From assembly GCF_014779765.1 (NCBI RefSeq), contig NZ_JACXZA010000003.1:682001-746000 (forward strand): DNA of 64,000 nucleotides. Direction: 5' to 3'. This DNA comes from Paenibacillus terricola (GTDB lineage: Bacteria > Bacillota > Bacilli > Paenibacillales > Paenibacillaceae). A model generated the notes under the pieces. It worked only from the letters and a program-made list of their open reading frames with translations, ran no database searches and was not told the DNA's origin. A program made the translations under genes and the position numbers. The first letter of the stretch is position 1. Each line of letters begins with the position of its first letter. Shown here in pieces: positions 39,798 through 48,326 of this stretch.

Positions 39798-39928
39798 GGA
39801 GGACAGTTCTCCTTTTCGACAGCGTTCGCGAGCTTCCGCTAATTGAATCCATTATACTGAATTCGATAGGACAAGTATACTATATATTTTAAGTTTGGTG
39901 CTTTATACCCAACAAAGGGAGGAACAAC

Positions 39929-40966
39929 ATGCCGAACGTTTGGGCACATTTCCTATTCGGCCACACAATAATGGAGCGCCTTGGGGAGCAGGAGTGGCTC
40001 TCGGACGAGGAAACCCGTAAGTGGTTCAACCTGGGCTGCCAAGGCCCTGACTTTCTTTTCTACCACCGGTTCCTCCCTTGGCATAAAAATACGATTATGA
40101 ATCAGCTCGGCTCCGACATGCACAATTACGAGTGTGGTCCTGTCCTTATGGATCTGCTTGATGCTGTGAGCGGGCGTTTATCGACGAAGGAAGGCCGATA
40201 CTCTGCCGCGTACGGGCTCGGATTCGTGCTCCATCACGTATTGGATCGCAATATGCATCCTTACGTATTCAGCCGTTCCGGCTTCCGAAAGTGGGATCAT
40301 CAGCGGTTTGAAACCGCGATGGACACGATCGTCGCCTCACGCCTGTTCGGGATCGAGACATGGAGAACACCCGTCTGGAAGGAAATATCACCGGGCCAGC
40401 CGCTTCCGAATACGCTTCGCGAAGCTTTCGAGAATATTGCAGCCGTCCGCTATCCGCATCTGGCATCCGCGATTAAGAGCGAATATTGGAACGAGGCCAT
40501 GCGCGATATGATCAGCGCGCAGCGATTGTTCTACGACCCGACCGGCATTCGCCGTTTGCTGACCTTCGGCAAAATCGAGCCGTTGTCTTATAGGAAGAAC
40601 TTGCCGGATTACGATTGGATGAACGAGCAGGAGCTGCCTTGGCTCGATCCGGTCGATGGGACAACGCTGCACACAGTAAGCGCATGGACGCTGTGGGAGC
40701 AGGCAATTGAGGATGCGCTCGCGGTCACGTCAGCCGCGCTGACGATGATCCGTGAGACGAATATTGCGAATGAAGCCCGCACGGTGACGGCAGAGCTGGA
40801 GTTGAACCGCTCCTTCGAGCTGCGCTCGGCGGTGGAGGAGCTGCTGGGCAGCCGGTCGTATGAAACGGGCTTGTCCTGCGATAGTGGTGCGATGATCCGG
40901 TATGCTGATCCGATCTGGCCGGATGGCGGTGTGAAGGTGGCGGAAGTATCGGAGAGTGCGGGATAA
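39929..40966 (+). CDS. Zinc-dependent phospholipase C-like protein
   Basis: A 345-residue protein of the pfam00882 type. The His/Asp pattern of a multi-zinc site is visible: WAHFLFGHTI (start), GCQGPDFLFYHR, GSDMHNYE, LGFVLHHVLDRNMHPYV. There is no signal peptide, so it is intracellular, unlike secreted PLC toxins. Biological substrate unknown. GGGAGG precedes ATG. Confidence 0.82.
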   Translation: MPNVWAHFLFGHTIMERLGEQEWLSDEETRKWFNLGCQGPDFLFYHRFLPWHKNTIMNQLGSDMHNYECGPVLMDLLDAVSGRLSTKEGRYSAAYGLGFVLHHVLDRNMHPYVFSRSGFRKWDHQRFETAMDTIVASRLFGIETWRTPVWKEISPGQPLPNTLREAFENIAAVRYPHLASAIKSEYWNEAMRDMISAQRLFYDPTGIRRLLTFGKIEPLSYRKNLPDYDWMNEQELPWLDPVDGTTLHTVSAWTLWEQAIEDALAVTSAALTMIRETNIANEARTVTAELELNRSFELRSAVEELLGSRSYETGLSCDSGAMIRYADPIWPDGGVKVAEVSESAG

Positions 40967-41017
40967 GATGTTTACAGGGATGGCTTCGCGGCTTGTGCAT
41001 AGGACTCCGCAGGCGAA

Positions 41018-41160
41018 TGTTTCTTCCGATCGCTGTTGTCCTCGGATTGTTCTGATTATACGAATTCAGAAGTTGTAACAATCCGAGTGACAAAGGCGAC
41101 CGCTTAAAGCTTTTCAGAGAAAAGCTGCATCGGAAGCATACGCTTTGCTTCTCCAGAAGC
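41018..41160. repeat. Palindromic intergenic repeat
   Basis: A long imperfect palindrome centred near 41066 pairs ttgtcctcggattgtt with aacaatccgagtgacaa; the outer parts read cttccgatcgctg and aaggcgaccgctt. It then continues into a segment with gcatcggaagcata. The same catcggaagcata word, inverted, occurs in the 13205-13477 element. It resembles a repeat I recall as common in Paenibacillus genomes. No gene seen. Confidence 0.65.
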
Positions 41161-41207
41161 ACTTCAAGCAAAGTTACTTCCTTACAACCTACATACCGAT
41201 TACCACC

Positions 41208-41243
41208 AACACGAGGAGATTAGACAGCCTCGTGTTGTTTTTT
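41208..41243 (+). terminator. Terminator at the end of the plus-strand unit
   Basis: A 9-bp perfect stem (41208-41216 with 41228-41236) is followed by TTTTTT on the plus strand. It overlaps the last codons of the convergent HRDC gene. Confidence 0.75.
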
Positions 41244-42212
41244 GTTGCGGCGGTAGGTGAGGCGGAGCATGCGGAGGCGATCGTAGACCATATCAAGCGG
41301 CTTGTCTGGTGTGCCTTCGGTGCCGTATACATGCTGCATAACCGGCTTTAAATATTTATCTCCAACTTCGTCGAACGCTGCGAGCACGGATTGACGTTCT
41401 TCTATCGACACTTCGGCAAGCTCTGTCTCGACGATTGGCTCCATGTCATAACCTTCCGTCTCAAGCTGCTCGATACGGTCCAGCAGATTGCGTCTCGACA
41501 TGACTAGCTCGGCCTGGAGTTCGCTAAGCGTGCGTCCGTGTGAGATTGCATCGAGGATGAGCCGTTTCTCCTGATGACGCTCCATCTGGCCTTTGTACTT
41601 CAATTCCTTCTGACGATAAGACCACTGCCAATATTGTTTCGTATCGAGCATAGACACAACCCAATCGAGCGGGAATGACGTTTCGCGCTCATGCTGTACC
41701 GTAATGGCAAGCACTTGCTCAGCATGGGCTTTCATCTTCGATTCGCCCCATCCTGGAATCTGGGCAAGCTCGTGCTCCGTATGCGGCTTGAACGCGCTTA
41801 TCATGTTCAGCACACGGTTCGTTGCGATCATATATGCCGATTTGCGCTGCTGAGCTGCCGTCTTGCGACGCCATTCCCTCAGCTCTTCGAACAGGGCGGC
41901 GTCAGCGTGAAGCTCGCCATAACATTGCATCATATTAATGATGCTGCTTGGGGATGACTTGCGCTCGTCCAGCATGCCGTCGATGATCGGCTGAAAGCCG
42001 TCTCCCATCTTGGTGGCGACGCCATGCCGGAACGCCGCCAGCATCTCTTCCCACGATAATCCCTCATACCACGTTGCAGCCTCCTCGGACCCTTCCGTCC
42101 AGAGAATGAGCCACTGGCCTTCATTTTCGCAGATCGAAACTTTAGCCCCCATAACCGTACGGTCTCCATCTACCCGATCGAATGTGTTCATGAATACAAC
42201 CTGCATCTTCAT
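41220..42212 (-). CDS. HRDC-domain protein
   Basis: A 330-residue protein. Residues about 95-180 form an HRDC domain (WRRKTAAQQRKSAYMIATNRVLNMISAFKPHTEHELAQIPGWG), a nucleic-acid-binding fold of RecQ helicases and RNase D, here without a helicase. The C-terminal part is helical with a winged-helix-like HGRTLSELQAELVMSRRNLLDRIEQLE. ATG 42212 follows GGGAG; ATG 42206 is an alternative. The reported longer frame to 42332 runs through a leader hairpin and lacks a site. Function unknown, probably RNA/DNA processing or gene control. Confidence 0.8.
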   Translation of the reverse strand: MKMQVVFMNTFDRVDGDRTVMGAKVSICENEGQWLILWTEGSEEAATWYEGLSWEEMLAAFRHGVATKMGDGFQPIIDGMLDERKSSPSSIINMMQCYGELHADAALFEELREWRRKTAAQQRKSAYMIATNRVLNMISAFKPHTEHELAQIPGWGESKMKAHAEQVLAITVQHERETSFPLDWVVSMLDTKQYWQWSYRQKELKYKGQMERHQEKRLILDAISHGRTLSELQAELVMSRRNLLDRIEQLETEGYDMEPIVETELAEVSIEERQSVLAAFDEVGDKYLKPVMQHVYGTEGTPDKPLDMVYDRLRMLRLTYRRNKKQHEAV

Positions 42213-42280
42213 CCATCTCCCGTTATTCAAATTCCCGAAATAAGGACAGTGAATGAACCTGCACCCGCTCCGAATACGAC

Positions 42281-42320
42281 AAAAAAGAGGCATCTCTCCG
42301 TCGTACGGTAGAGGTGCCTC
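42281..42320 (-). terminator. Leader terminator upstream of the HRDC gene
   Basis: Stem 42287-42297 with 42310-42320 (one G-U pair), followed on the minus strand by TTTTTT (42281-42286). It lies between a good promoter and the HRDC start, with no gene before it on this strand. Confidence 0.7.
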
Positions 42321-42345
42321 CTCATGTCCCAAATTCAGTTATCCA

Positions 42346-42376
42346 TAATATAGCATCAATTTCCATATCAGACAAC
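42346..42376 (-). promoter_or_regulatory. Promoter of the HRDC gene leader
   Basis: On the minus strand TTGTCT, a 17-bp spacer and TATATT are seen. Transcription would enter the leader terminator within about 30 nt. Confidence 0.6.
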
Positions 42377-42460
42377 TACTAATCGACAGCTGTTTGCCCC
42401 CAGATCCCAGCCAATGGTATGATGATTGCAATGTATTGATGATGAAACGGAGGCTATACC

Positions 42461-42754
42461 ATGCTGCCTGATTATGATTTTATGTCCGATACAACAGAGG
42501 AAACGTCGACGAGATTCGTGACGTTCATCTGTCCTAGCTTGAAGCGGTTCGATCTTGCTGTCACATCAACGAATCGATTCTATGGCAAGAAGCTCGTTAC
42601 CGATCTGCAAGCCGGACGGACAGCGATTATTGGACCTGACGACCTTGAGGAAGAAGGTTATCTCGAGCACGTCTTCAAGCTTACGGAAGAGGAAGCGGAA
42701 GAATTGAACCAGTTTTTGCAACTTGTTGTTGGAACGGTGAATTTTACCGACTAA
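42461..42754 (+). CDS. DUF3055-family small protein
   Basis: A 97-residue acidic protein. The order RFVTFICPSLKRFDLAVTST, FYGKKLVTDLQAGRTAI, DDLEEEGYLEHVFKLTEEEAEELNQFL matches the Bacillus/Paenibacillus DUF3055 family as I recall it. No function is known. ATG follows GGAGGCTATACC. Confidence 0.75.
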   Translation: MLPDYDFMSDTTEETSTRFVTFICPSLKRFDLAVTSTNRFYGKKLVTDLQAGRTAIIGPDDLEEEGYLEHVFKLTEEEAEELNQFLQLVVGTVNFTD

Positions 42755-42832
42755 TTCGGGCACAATGATCTGTGGGTCTGATGGAAGACCTGAAGAAACG
42801 CTTCTGAGCCATGTTGATTGGAGGGGTGTGTC

Positions 42833-43102
42833 ATGAACCGTAACAACGATGAGAATTACACCGACTTCGCTACCGTTGAATCGTACCGCAACGAGCTAAC
42901 GTCAGAGGAATTCCCAGATGGTCCTTATGGGGCCGATCTTGAGTCGGAATCGCTTGGCAAAAGCAAACCGTGGCGGCTGGAACAGCGGGCCATCAATCCG
43001 TTCGGCTATGAGAACCGTTCGCTTCACGCTGGCATGGAACGCGGTTATCCAGGCGACTACAAGCAGCGGCATTCGATTCCCGAAGTTCAAGACGAACCTT
43101 AA
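42833..43102 (+). CDS. Small hydrophilic protein of unknown function
   Basis: An 89-residue polar protein without hydrophobic segments, rich in Glu, Arg, Asn, Tyr and Pro. ATG 42833 follows GGAGGGG. The family is not recognised. A terminator follows, so the gene is a real transcribed unit. Confidence 0.65.
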   Translation: MNRNNDENYTDFATVESYRNELTSEEFPDGPYGADLESESLGKSKPWRLEQRAINPFGYENRSLHAGMERGYPGDYKQRHSIPEVQDEP

Positions 43103-43125
43103 ACGCGCCATTACACACCACACAC

Positions 43126-43164
43126 AAACGGCATCCCGCCTCTTAGCGGAATGCCGTTTTTTCC
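43126..43164 (+). terminator. Terminator after 42833-43102
   Basis: A 14-bp stem (43126-43139 with 43146-43159, one G-U) with TTTTTT on the plus strand. Confidence 0.85.
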
Positions 43165-43182
43165 TCCCCTTACAGGCTTACA

Positions 43183-44154
43183 TTAAGATAGTTTAACAGG
43201 CAAACCCGTCTTCGCGGATTCATTCGCAGCCATCGTCACGCGATGCGTCTGCCATGCATCCTCATAATCGGACAAGATTCTAGACGTATCGCCTGTCCGA
43301 ACTGCATGCAAGAACGCTTCATTCTCCGATTGATAAGGATTGTTGCCCGATTTGTATTCCGTTCGTTTGCCTTCTTCGAAGTCGGTCAACGCCTCGCCTG
43401 TCACTTCCAGCATGCCCTTGTCGGTATAAATTTGCAGACCGGAACGATCACCGCCGCGGATGGCGCATGTATTGCTGATCGTCGCTATCGCTCCGCTCGT
43501 CAGCTTCATCGTGACCGCTCCTACGTCCGGAACGGTAACGCCTTCCTCGCGCTGCCCCACGAGCGCATTGCCATACGCCGCATACACTTCATGAACGTCG
43601 CCGAGCAAATAGCGCATCAAATCAACAATATGCGTCGTCTGTTCTACGAACTGTCCGCCAGACGTCGCCATGTTCCGCCACCAATACACGCCTGGCATCC
43701 CGCCCATCCACTGTCCCTGCGCCATAACCGGCGTACGGTCTGCGAGCATCGCCTTCGCACGGCCTGTGCTTTCCATGTAGCGGAAGTGATAGCCGACCGA
43801 TGTAATCAATTGCTTGCGCGCAATCTCCTGGCGAATCCGGTTAGGCGTCTCTTCGTCAACGCCAATCGGCTTCTCTACCAAGAATGGAATGCCGCGCTCA
43901 ACAAGCGTCAATTCAATCTCGCCGTGCGCGAATGGAGGCGTACATATATAGACGGCATCCAGCTTGCTATCGTCCAGCATATTCGTTATGGAATCATAAC
44001 TTCGGGCGTCGCGATAAGATTTGGCTGCCTGCTCCGCCTTCTCGATGCTCGAGCCGCAAAATGCGCGAACTTGAACACCCTCCATTGAAACAAGCTTCTC
44101 CGCGTGCATCCGGCCGAACCAGCCTGTCCCTACTATGCCAATCTGCAGTGTCAT
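43183..44154 (-). CDS. Gfo/Idh/MocA-family oxidoreductase
   Basis: A 323-residue NAD(P)-dependent sugar oxidoreductase. The Rossmann motif is GIVGTGWFGRMHAEKL; EKPIGVDEE carries the conserved EKP with the catalytic-region Lys; the WWRNMATSGGQFVEQTTHIVDLMRYL segment has the usual GG-x-H/D pattern. The substrate is probably an inositol or sugar derivative but is not evident. ATG follows AAAGGTGGG. Confidence 0.9.
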   Translation of the reverse strand: MTLQIGIVGTGWFGRMHAEKLVSMEGVQVRAFCGSSIEKAEQAAKSYRDARSYDSITNMLDDSKLDAVYICTPPFAHGEIELTLVERGIPFLVEKPIGVDEETPNRIRQEIARKQLITSVGYHFRYMESTGRAKAMLADRTPVMAQGQWMGGMPGVYWWRNMATSGGQFVEQTTHIVDLMRYLLGDVHEVYAAYGNALVGQREEGVTVPDVGAVTMKLTSGAIATISNTCAIRGGDRSGLQIYTDKGMLEVTGEALTDFEEGKRTEYKSGNNPYQSENEAFLHAVRTGDTSRILSDYEDAWQTHRVTMAANESAKTGLPVKLS

Positions 44155-44189
44155 CCCAAACCCACCTTTCTGTCGTACAACTGGACTAC

Positions 44190-45353
44190 TTAATATTTCA
44201 GCCCGCTTCCGAATAAGAGCGCATTGCTCAGCAAGCGGCCTTCTGCCGTAATTGTCTTATCCTTAAGCAGCAGACCGGATGAAGCCCCGCCGTCGAGGTT
44301 CATCGCTTGATAGGCGCCGAGCTTCAGCATAACGGCTGCCCACTGTTTCATCGTTGCGCCTGGGATCGTCGCAATAAGGATTGATCCGTCTTTCTTAATG
44401 CCGATGCCGCTGCGCGCGCCGCCTCCGGTCAATATTTTGGGATCACGGAAGCCTTCGGTCTCTGCATCGATCTTCACTTCGCCGTTAACGACGAGACGCG
44501 GCCCCGCTCCAATCGCTGTATGAACGTCGCCCCAATTGAGCGCGTCGCCTTTATCATTCGTCATGACGTAACTTTTATCTTCCTTGCCGGCAATACGCCT
44601 TGTCGTCGTTCGAATACGCAGCGTATCCATCACAGCCGTGCCGTCCGCCCGGAATCCGATTGTCGTCCCCAGGTTGCTGATATTGGCTACATCGCCGTTC
44701 GAGATTATATTACCATAAGGAATCGGTGGATCTTCATATGCGGAGAAAAAGGTTCCGTTCACCGCCACGTCTGCACGGTAAGCCGCCGCCATCCCGCGGA
44801 GCGACTGCACTTGACCGACCGTCTTGTTAGCAAGTCCAGCTGTGACCGGCGTTCCCTTCGGAACTGTTACGGTCTGCACCGTATAGGTCTTACCGGATAC
44901 CATGACCTTCACCGAAGCATATTTCGGAGCAGCAACTGCAACTGCTGCTGTCACTTCAATCGGTACTGTAATGCGAACCGTCTCGCTCTGCGATTCCGCT
45001 GTAATCGTCACCTTCGTCGTTCCTGCTTTTAAGCCAGTCACTAGACCGTTCGGCTCTACACGGGCAATCGCCGCATTGCCAATCGCATAAGACAACACGG
45101 CAGGCTGCGACGCCTTTACTTTATCACGCAGGAATACACGTGCATTCACCTTTACCTTCTGCTTCTCGGAAGCATAGGTGATTTTCAGCTTGGACTCGTT
45201 AACATCACTTATGTTCGATGATGTTGGCACTGCGCTTGTCCCGCTGCTCGTATTCTCAGCATACACATGTGCCGCACCACCGTTATGGCTAACGATCATC
45301 GTAGCCGCAGCAAGCAGCAGCAATGCACCTTGTTTCCAATGTTTCTTGTTCAT
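44190..45353 (-). CDS. Secreted phosphodiester glycosidase (NAGPA-like) with Big2 domain
   Basis: A 387-residue exported protein. Signal peptide KHWKQGALLLLAAATMIVSHNGGAAHVYA; then a bacterial Ig-like (Big2) domain near 45-125 (YAIGNAAIARVEPNGLVTGLKAGTTKVTI); then a phosphodiester glycosidase/NAGPA domain (VNGTFFSAYEDPPIPYGNII, GGGARSGIGIKKDGSILIATI, AMNLDGGASSGLLL). Relatives remove N-acetylglucosamine or related caps or act on wall polymers; the substrate here is not known. Start 45353 is chosen from the signal peptide; 45365 and 45437 are alternatives. Confidence 0.85.
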   Translation of the reverse strand: MNKKHWKQGALLLLAAATMIVSHNGGAAHVYAENTSSGTSAVPTSSNISDVNESKLKITYASEKQKVKVNARVFLRDKVKASQPAVLSYAIGNAAIARVEPNGLVTGLKAGTTKVTITAESQSETVRITVPIEVTAAVAVAAPKYASVKVMVSGKTYTVQTVTVPKGTPVTAGLANKTVGQVQSLRGMAAAYRADVAVNGTFFSAYEDPPIPYGNIISNGDVANISNLGTTIGFRADGTAVMDTLRIRTTTRRIAGKEDKSYVMTNDKGDALNWGDVHTAIGAGPRLVVNGEVKIDAETEGFRDPKILTGGGARSGIGIKKDGSILIATIPGATMKQWAAVMLKLGAYQAMNLDGGASSGLLLKDKTITAEGRLLSNALLFGSGLKY

Positions 45354-45588
45354 TCTCTCTCTCATCTCCCTAATCCTATCCAGAAACTGTACGTAGTTGT
45401 AATCGGACAGGTGGGTAGGATAATGAAGAGAAGACACGATATTGTAGATATAAAAGCAGTCGGACGGTCATCACGTCCACGCAGCAGCCATTCATCTACT
45501 GTGCCGGCTTTACAATGATAGGCATGCCCGTCTCCCGTTATTTGAAGCAGGCTGTTTGACCTCTCCTATTTTAGATAAAGTGCCAGTT

Positions 45589-46176
45589 TCATTCCATCTC
45601 CAAATAACCAATCAATCTAGCCTTTACAACCTCCCACTCGTTATCCACAATGCTATATACGTTCGAGCTTCGCCTATACCCATCTTGCATGATGATTTCT
45701 TGTCGCAGGGTTCCTTCGAACTGTGCTCCTAATCTTTGAATGGCCTGATTGGATCTTTCATTTCTTGCATCCGTCCGGAATTGTACTCGAATAAGGTCCA
45801 ATTGTTCAAAACCATACTGCAGCAGCAAATATTTGCATTCCGTATTGACCCTTGTCCTCCAAACCTTAGGGTCCAACCATGTCCCGCCGATTTCGAGCTT
45901 TCTATTCTGAGGTGAAATGTCTAGATAACTGGTGCTGCCGACAATCTCATCTGTGCTTTTGTCAACAATGACGAACGGATACCTTAATCCTTGCTCTCTT
46001 GATTTCATCCACTGATTTATTGTGAGCACCATATCATCAAACGTCCTTATGGCTGACGGACTATACGTCCATAGTTCGCTATAATGGCTTGCCTTGAACA
46101 AATCATCCAAATGTTCATGCGACGCGGGGATCAACCTTACACGTTTGCCTTCAAGCGTAATATTTCCTTTTATCAA
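45589..46176 (-). CDS. GNAT acetyltransferase (RimJ/RimL-like)
   Basis: A 195-residue acetyltransferase with the RimJ/L layout: LEGKRVRLIPASHEHLDDL, YPFVIVDKSTDEIVGSTSYLDI, NRKLEIGGTWLDPKVWRTRVNTECK, and LDLIRVQFRTDARNERSNQAIQRLGAQFEGTLR. The acceptor is unknown; family members act on ribosomal proteins or antibiotics. Confidence 0.85.
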   Translation of the reverse strand: MIKGNITLEGKRVRLIPASHEHLDDLFKASHYSELWTYSPSAIRTFDDMVLTINQWMKSREQGLRYPFVIVDKSTDEIVGSTSYLDISPQNRKLEIGGTWLDPKVWRTRVNTECKYLLLQYGFEQLDLIRVQFRTDARNERSNQAIQRLGAQFEGTLRQEIIMQDGYRRSSNVYSIVDNEWEVVKARLIGYLEME

Positions 46177-46370
46177 TGCCGACCATCCTTTCGCTAGACT
46201 GACTTATCCCTTCCCCAGTCATATATACTTCTGCTGAATGTCCTTCAAGATTTCATTAGGGAATTCCTTGGCGTTTAGTTCAGTTAGTATGGAGTGAAAA
46301 TTCTAAGAAACCAACGTAATTTCATGCATTATAACTTTTCTTCGCTACGTTCCAACATTATCCTTTTAAT

Positions 46371-46417
46371 AACAAAAGAGAAACCCACGTATCCATGAGA
46401 ATACGTGGGTTTCTCTT
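46371..46417 (-). terminator. Terminator of the sugar ABC operon
   Basis: A 17-bp perfect stem (46376-46392 with 46401-46417) and TTTTGTT on the minus strand. Confidence 0.85.
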
Positions 46418-46467
46418 CAATCTGCAGCGACCAACATTGATCGCGTGTTTGTCATTAGAATCACAGA

Positions 46468-47337
46468 CTAAGCTTTCATACCTGTCAGCGTGATCCCCTC
46501 TACGAAATACTTTTGTCCAATGAGGTAGAAAATAACGCCCGGAGCAAAGGACAAGCATGTGGCAGCCATCGTCAGCGACCAGTCGCTCTTTAACTGACCC
46601 CGGAAATTCGTTAGCCCGAGCGCAATTGTATATTTATCGCTTGAGTTAATGTAAATCATTTGTTGAAGCAGATCATTCCATAAACCGATGAAGATGAACA
46701 ATGCAACGACAATCATGGCAGGTCTGATCGCCGGCATGATGATGCTGAACAAGATGCGGAAATATCCGGCGCCATCGATCGTTGCCGCTTGATCGAGTTC
46801 TCTTGGGATAGACATCATAAACTGTCGGATCAAGAAGATATTGAAAGCGCCGCCGCCGCAAAAATACGGAAGGATCAATGGCATATAGCTATCATGGATA
46901 CCGAGGCCCCGCGTCCATCCGATGTACAGCGGAATGAGCGTAACCATGGCAGGCAGCAGCATTGAACCGACGCAGAGTGCCCAGATCAAGTTTTTCCCCC
47001 GAAAACGTAAGCGCGCAAAGGCGTATCCGCACAACGTAGCCGTGAAGGTTCCCGCCAAACAGGACGGAACGATAATTAGCATCGTATTCCATAAGTACTT
47101 CCAGAACTTAAACACCTTCAGCGTTTTCTCATAGTTGGAGAACAGCCAGTTTTCCGGTACTAATGATGGCGGATATCGATAGATCTCGGCATTCGTCATA
47201 AGCGACGTACGGAATATCCACCAGATCGGGAAGAGTACGAGAGCGGCACAGATAATGACGACGACAAACGTTACAATGTTCATCGTGCGTTCCTTGCGTT
47301 TTCTGCTCCTTAGCCTGCCGTATGCTACTGCGCTCAT
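46468..47337 (-). CDS. Carbohydrate ABC transporter permease (MalG type)
   Basis: A 289-residue permease with six membrane segments. The EAA loop (IPRELDQAATIDGAGYFRILFSIIMPAIRP) contacts the ATPase. ATG 47337 overlaps the upstream permease stop (ATGA) with GGAGG nine bases before. No ATPase gene is nearby; such systems commonly share MsmX/MsmK. Confidence 0.92.
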   Translation of the reverse strand: MSAVAYGRLRSRKRKERTMNIVTFVVVIICAALVLFPIWWIFRTSLMTNAEIYRYPPSLVPENWLFSNYEKTLKVFKFWKYLWNTMLIIVPSCLAGTFTATLCGYAFARLRFRGKNLIWALCVGSMLLPAMVTLIPLYIGWTRGLGIHDSYMPLILPYFCGGGAFNIFLIRQFMMSIPRELDQAATIDGAGYFRILFSIIMPAIRPAMIVVALFIFIGLWNDLLQQMIYINSSDKYTIALGLTNFRGQLKSDWSLTMAATCLSFAPGVIFYLIGQKYFVEGITLTGMKA

Positions 47338-48257
47338 TTGTCGTCGCCTCCTTCATTGTAAATCCATCGGTTGGACGTCTTGAACAGTAGGGCGGTAAAG
47401 ACAGCCAGTATCGCAAAAATAACGAAGGTAGTCGCGCAGGCATAGCCCAACTTATAATTCACAAATGCCTGATCATACATCAGATACGTCAAGAATCGGG
47501 AGGAGTTACCAGGGCCACCGTTGGTGAGCGCGAGCGCCGGCGTAACGACCTGAAGATTGGCGATCAAGCTCATGAGCAAGTTGTAGAAAATAATCGGCGA
47601 CATAGAGGGCAGCGTAATATGTATGAAGCGTTTCCACCCGCCTGCACCGTCCACTTCGGCGGCTTCGTGGTAGACACTCGGTACGTTCTGGAGCCCCGCC
47701 AAGAAAATGACGATCAAGTTACCTGACAACCAGACTGAAATTAATGAGAGAGAAGGAACAACGTAACTGGAATCGGCAATGAAGAGCACTTTATTCAAAC
47801 CGACTTTGGAGAGGAGAAAGTTGAAAAAACCAAAATTCGCTTCATACAGCCATGACCATCCAACGTAGATCGCAGCGGCCGGCAGAACAAACGGTACATA
47901 GAATACAGCTCTTAGAAAACCTCTCGCCGGTATTTTGCGGTTGAGCAGCATTGCGATGAAGAAGGAATAAACCATACTTCCGATAACGGATAGGAAAGCA
48001 AAGTAAATCGTTGCGATGATGGAGTCCTTAATATACGGATCCTTCGTGAATAGTTGTACATAATTATCGAAACCGATGAATTCAGGGCTTTTCAACCCCG
48101 TCCAGTTCGTCAGGCTGATTCCTAGTACCCCAACAAGAGGCGCATACGTTAGAAAAAACAAGCCAAGAAAAGCAGGAATCAAACAGATATAAGCAACGCG
48201 TGCCTCGCTTGAATTATAACGGGAACGGCGTTTCAGCGGTTTATTAATGGTTTCCAT
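47334..48257 (-). CDS. Carbohydrate ABC transporter permease (MalF/UgpA type)
   Basis: A 307-residue permease with six membrane segments after a basic N-terminus (NKPLKRRSRYNSSEARVAYICLIPAFLG). The EAA loop reads VYHEAAEVDGAGGWKRFIHITLPSMSP. ATG 48257 has GGGAG seven bases upstream; the frame start at 48275 is a GTG. It pairs with the following MalG-type gene. Confidence 0.92.
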   Translation of the reverse strand: METINKPLKRRSRYNSSEARVAYICLIPAFLGLFFLTYAPLVGVLGISLTNWTGLKSPEFIGFDNYVQLFTKDPYIKDSIIATIYFAFLSVIGSMVYSFFIAMLLNRKIPARGFLRAVFYVPFVLPAAAIYVGWSWLYEANFGFFNFLLSKVGLNKVLFIADSSYVVPSLSLISVWLSGNLIVIFLAGLQNVPSVYHEAAEVDGAGGWKRFIHITLPSMSPIIFYNLLMSLIANLQVVTPALALTNGGPGNSSRFLTYLMYDQAFVNYKLGYACATTFVIFAILAVFTALLFKTSNRWIYNEGGDDK

Positions 48258-48280
48258 TTCTCGCTCCCACCTCACGTGTA

Positions 48281-48317
48281 AAGGATGACCGCCGCTTCAC
48301 GATCGGCGGTCATCCTT
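48281..48317 (-). promoter_or_regulatory. Intra-operon hairpin between binding protein and permease genes
   Basis: A 14-bp perfect stem (48281-48294 with 48304-48317) with only a short T run. It may protect the binding-protein mRNA or partly terminate. Confidence 0.6.
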
Positions 48318-48326
48318 ACTATCTTT

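Noticed and set aside
43243-44088. A 281-codon plus-strand open frame opposite the Gfo/Idh/MocA gene
   Set aside because: Antisense shadow of a clear oxidoreductase gene without supporting signals.
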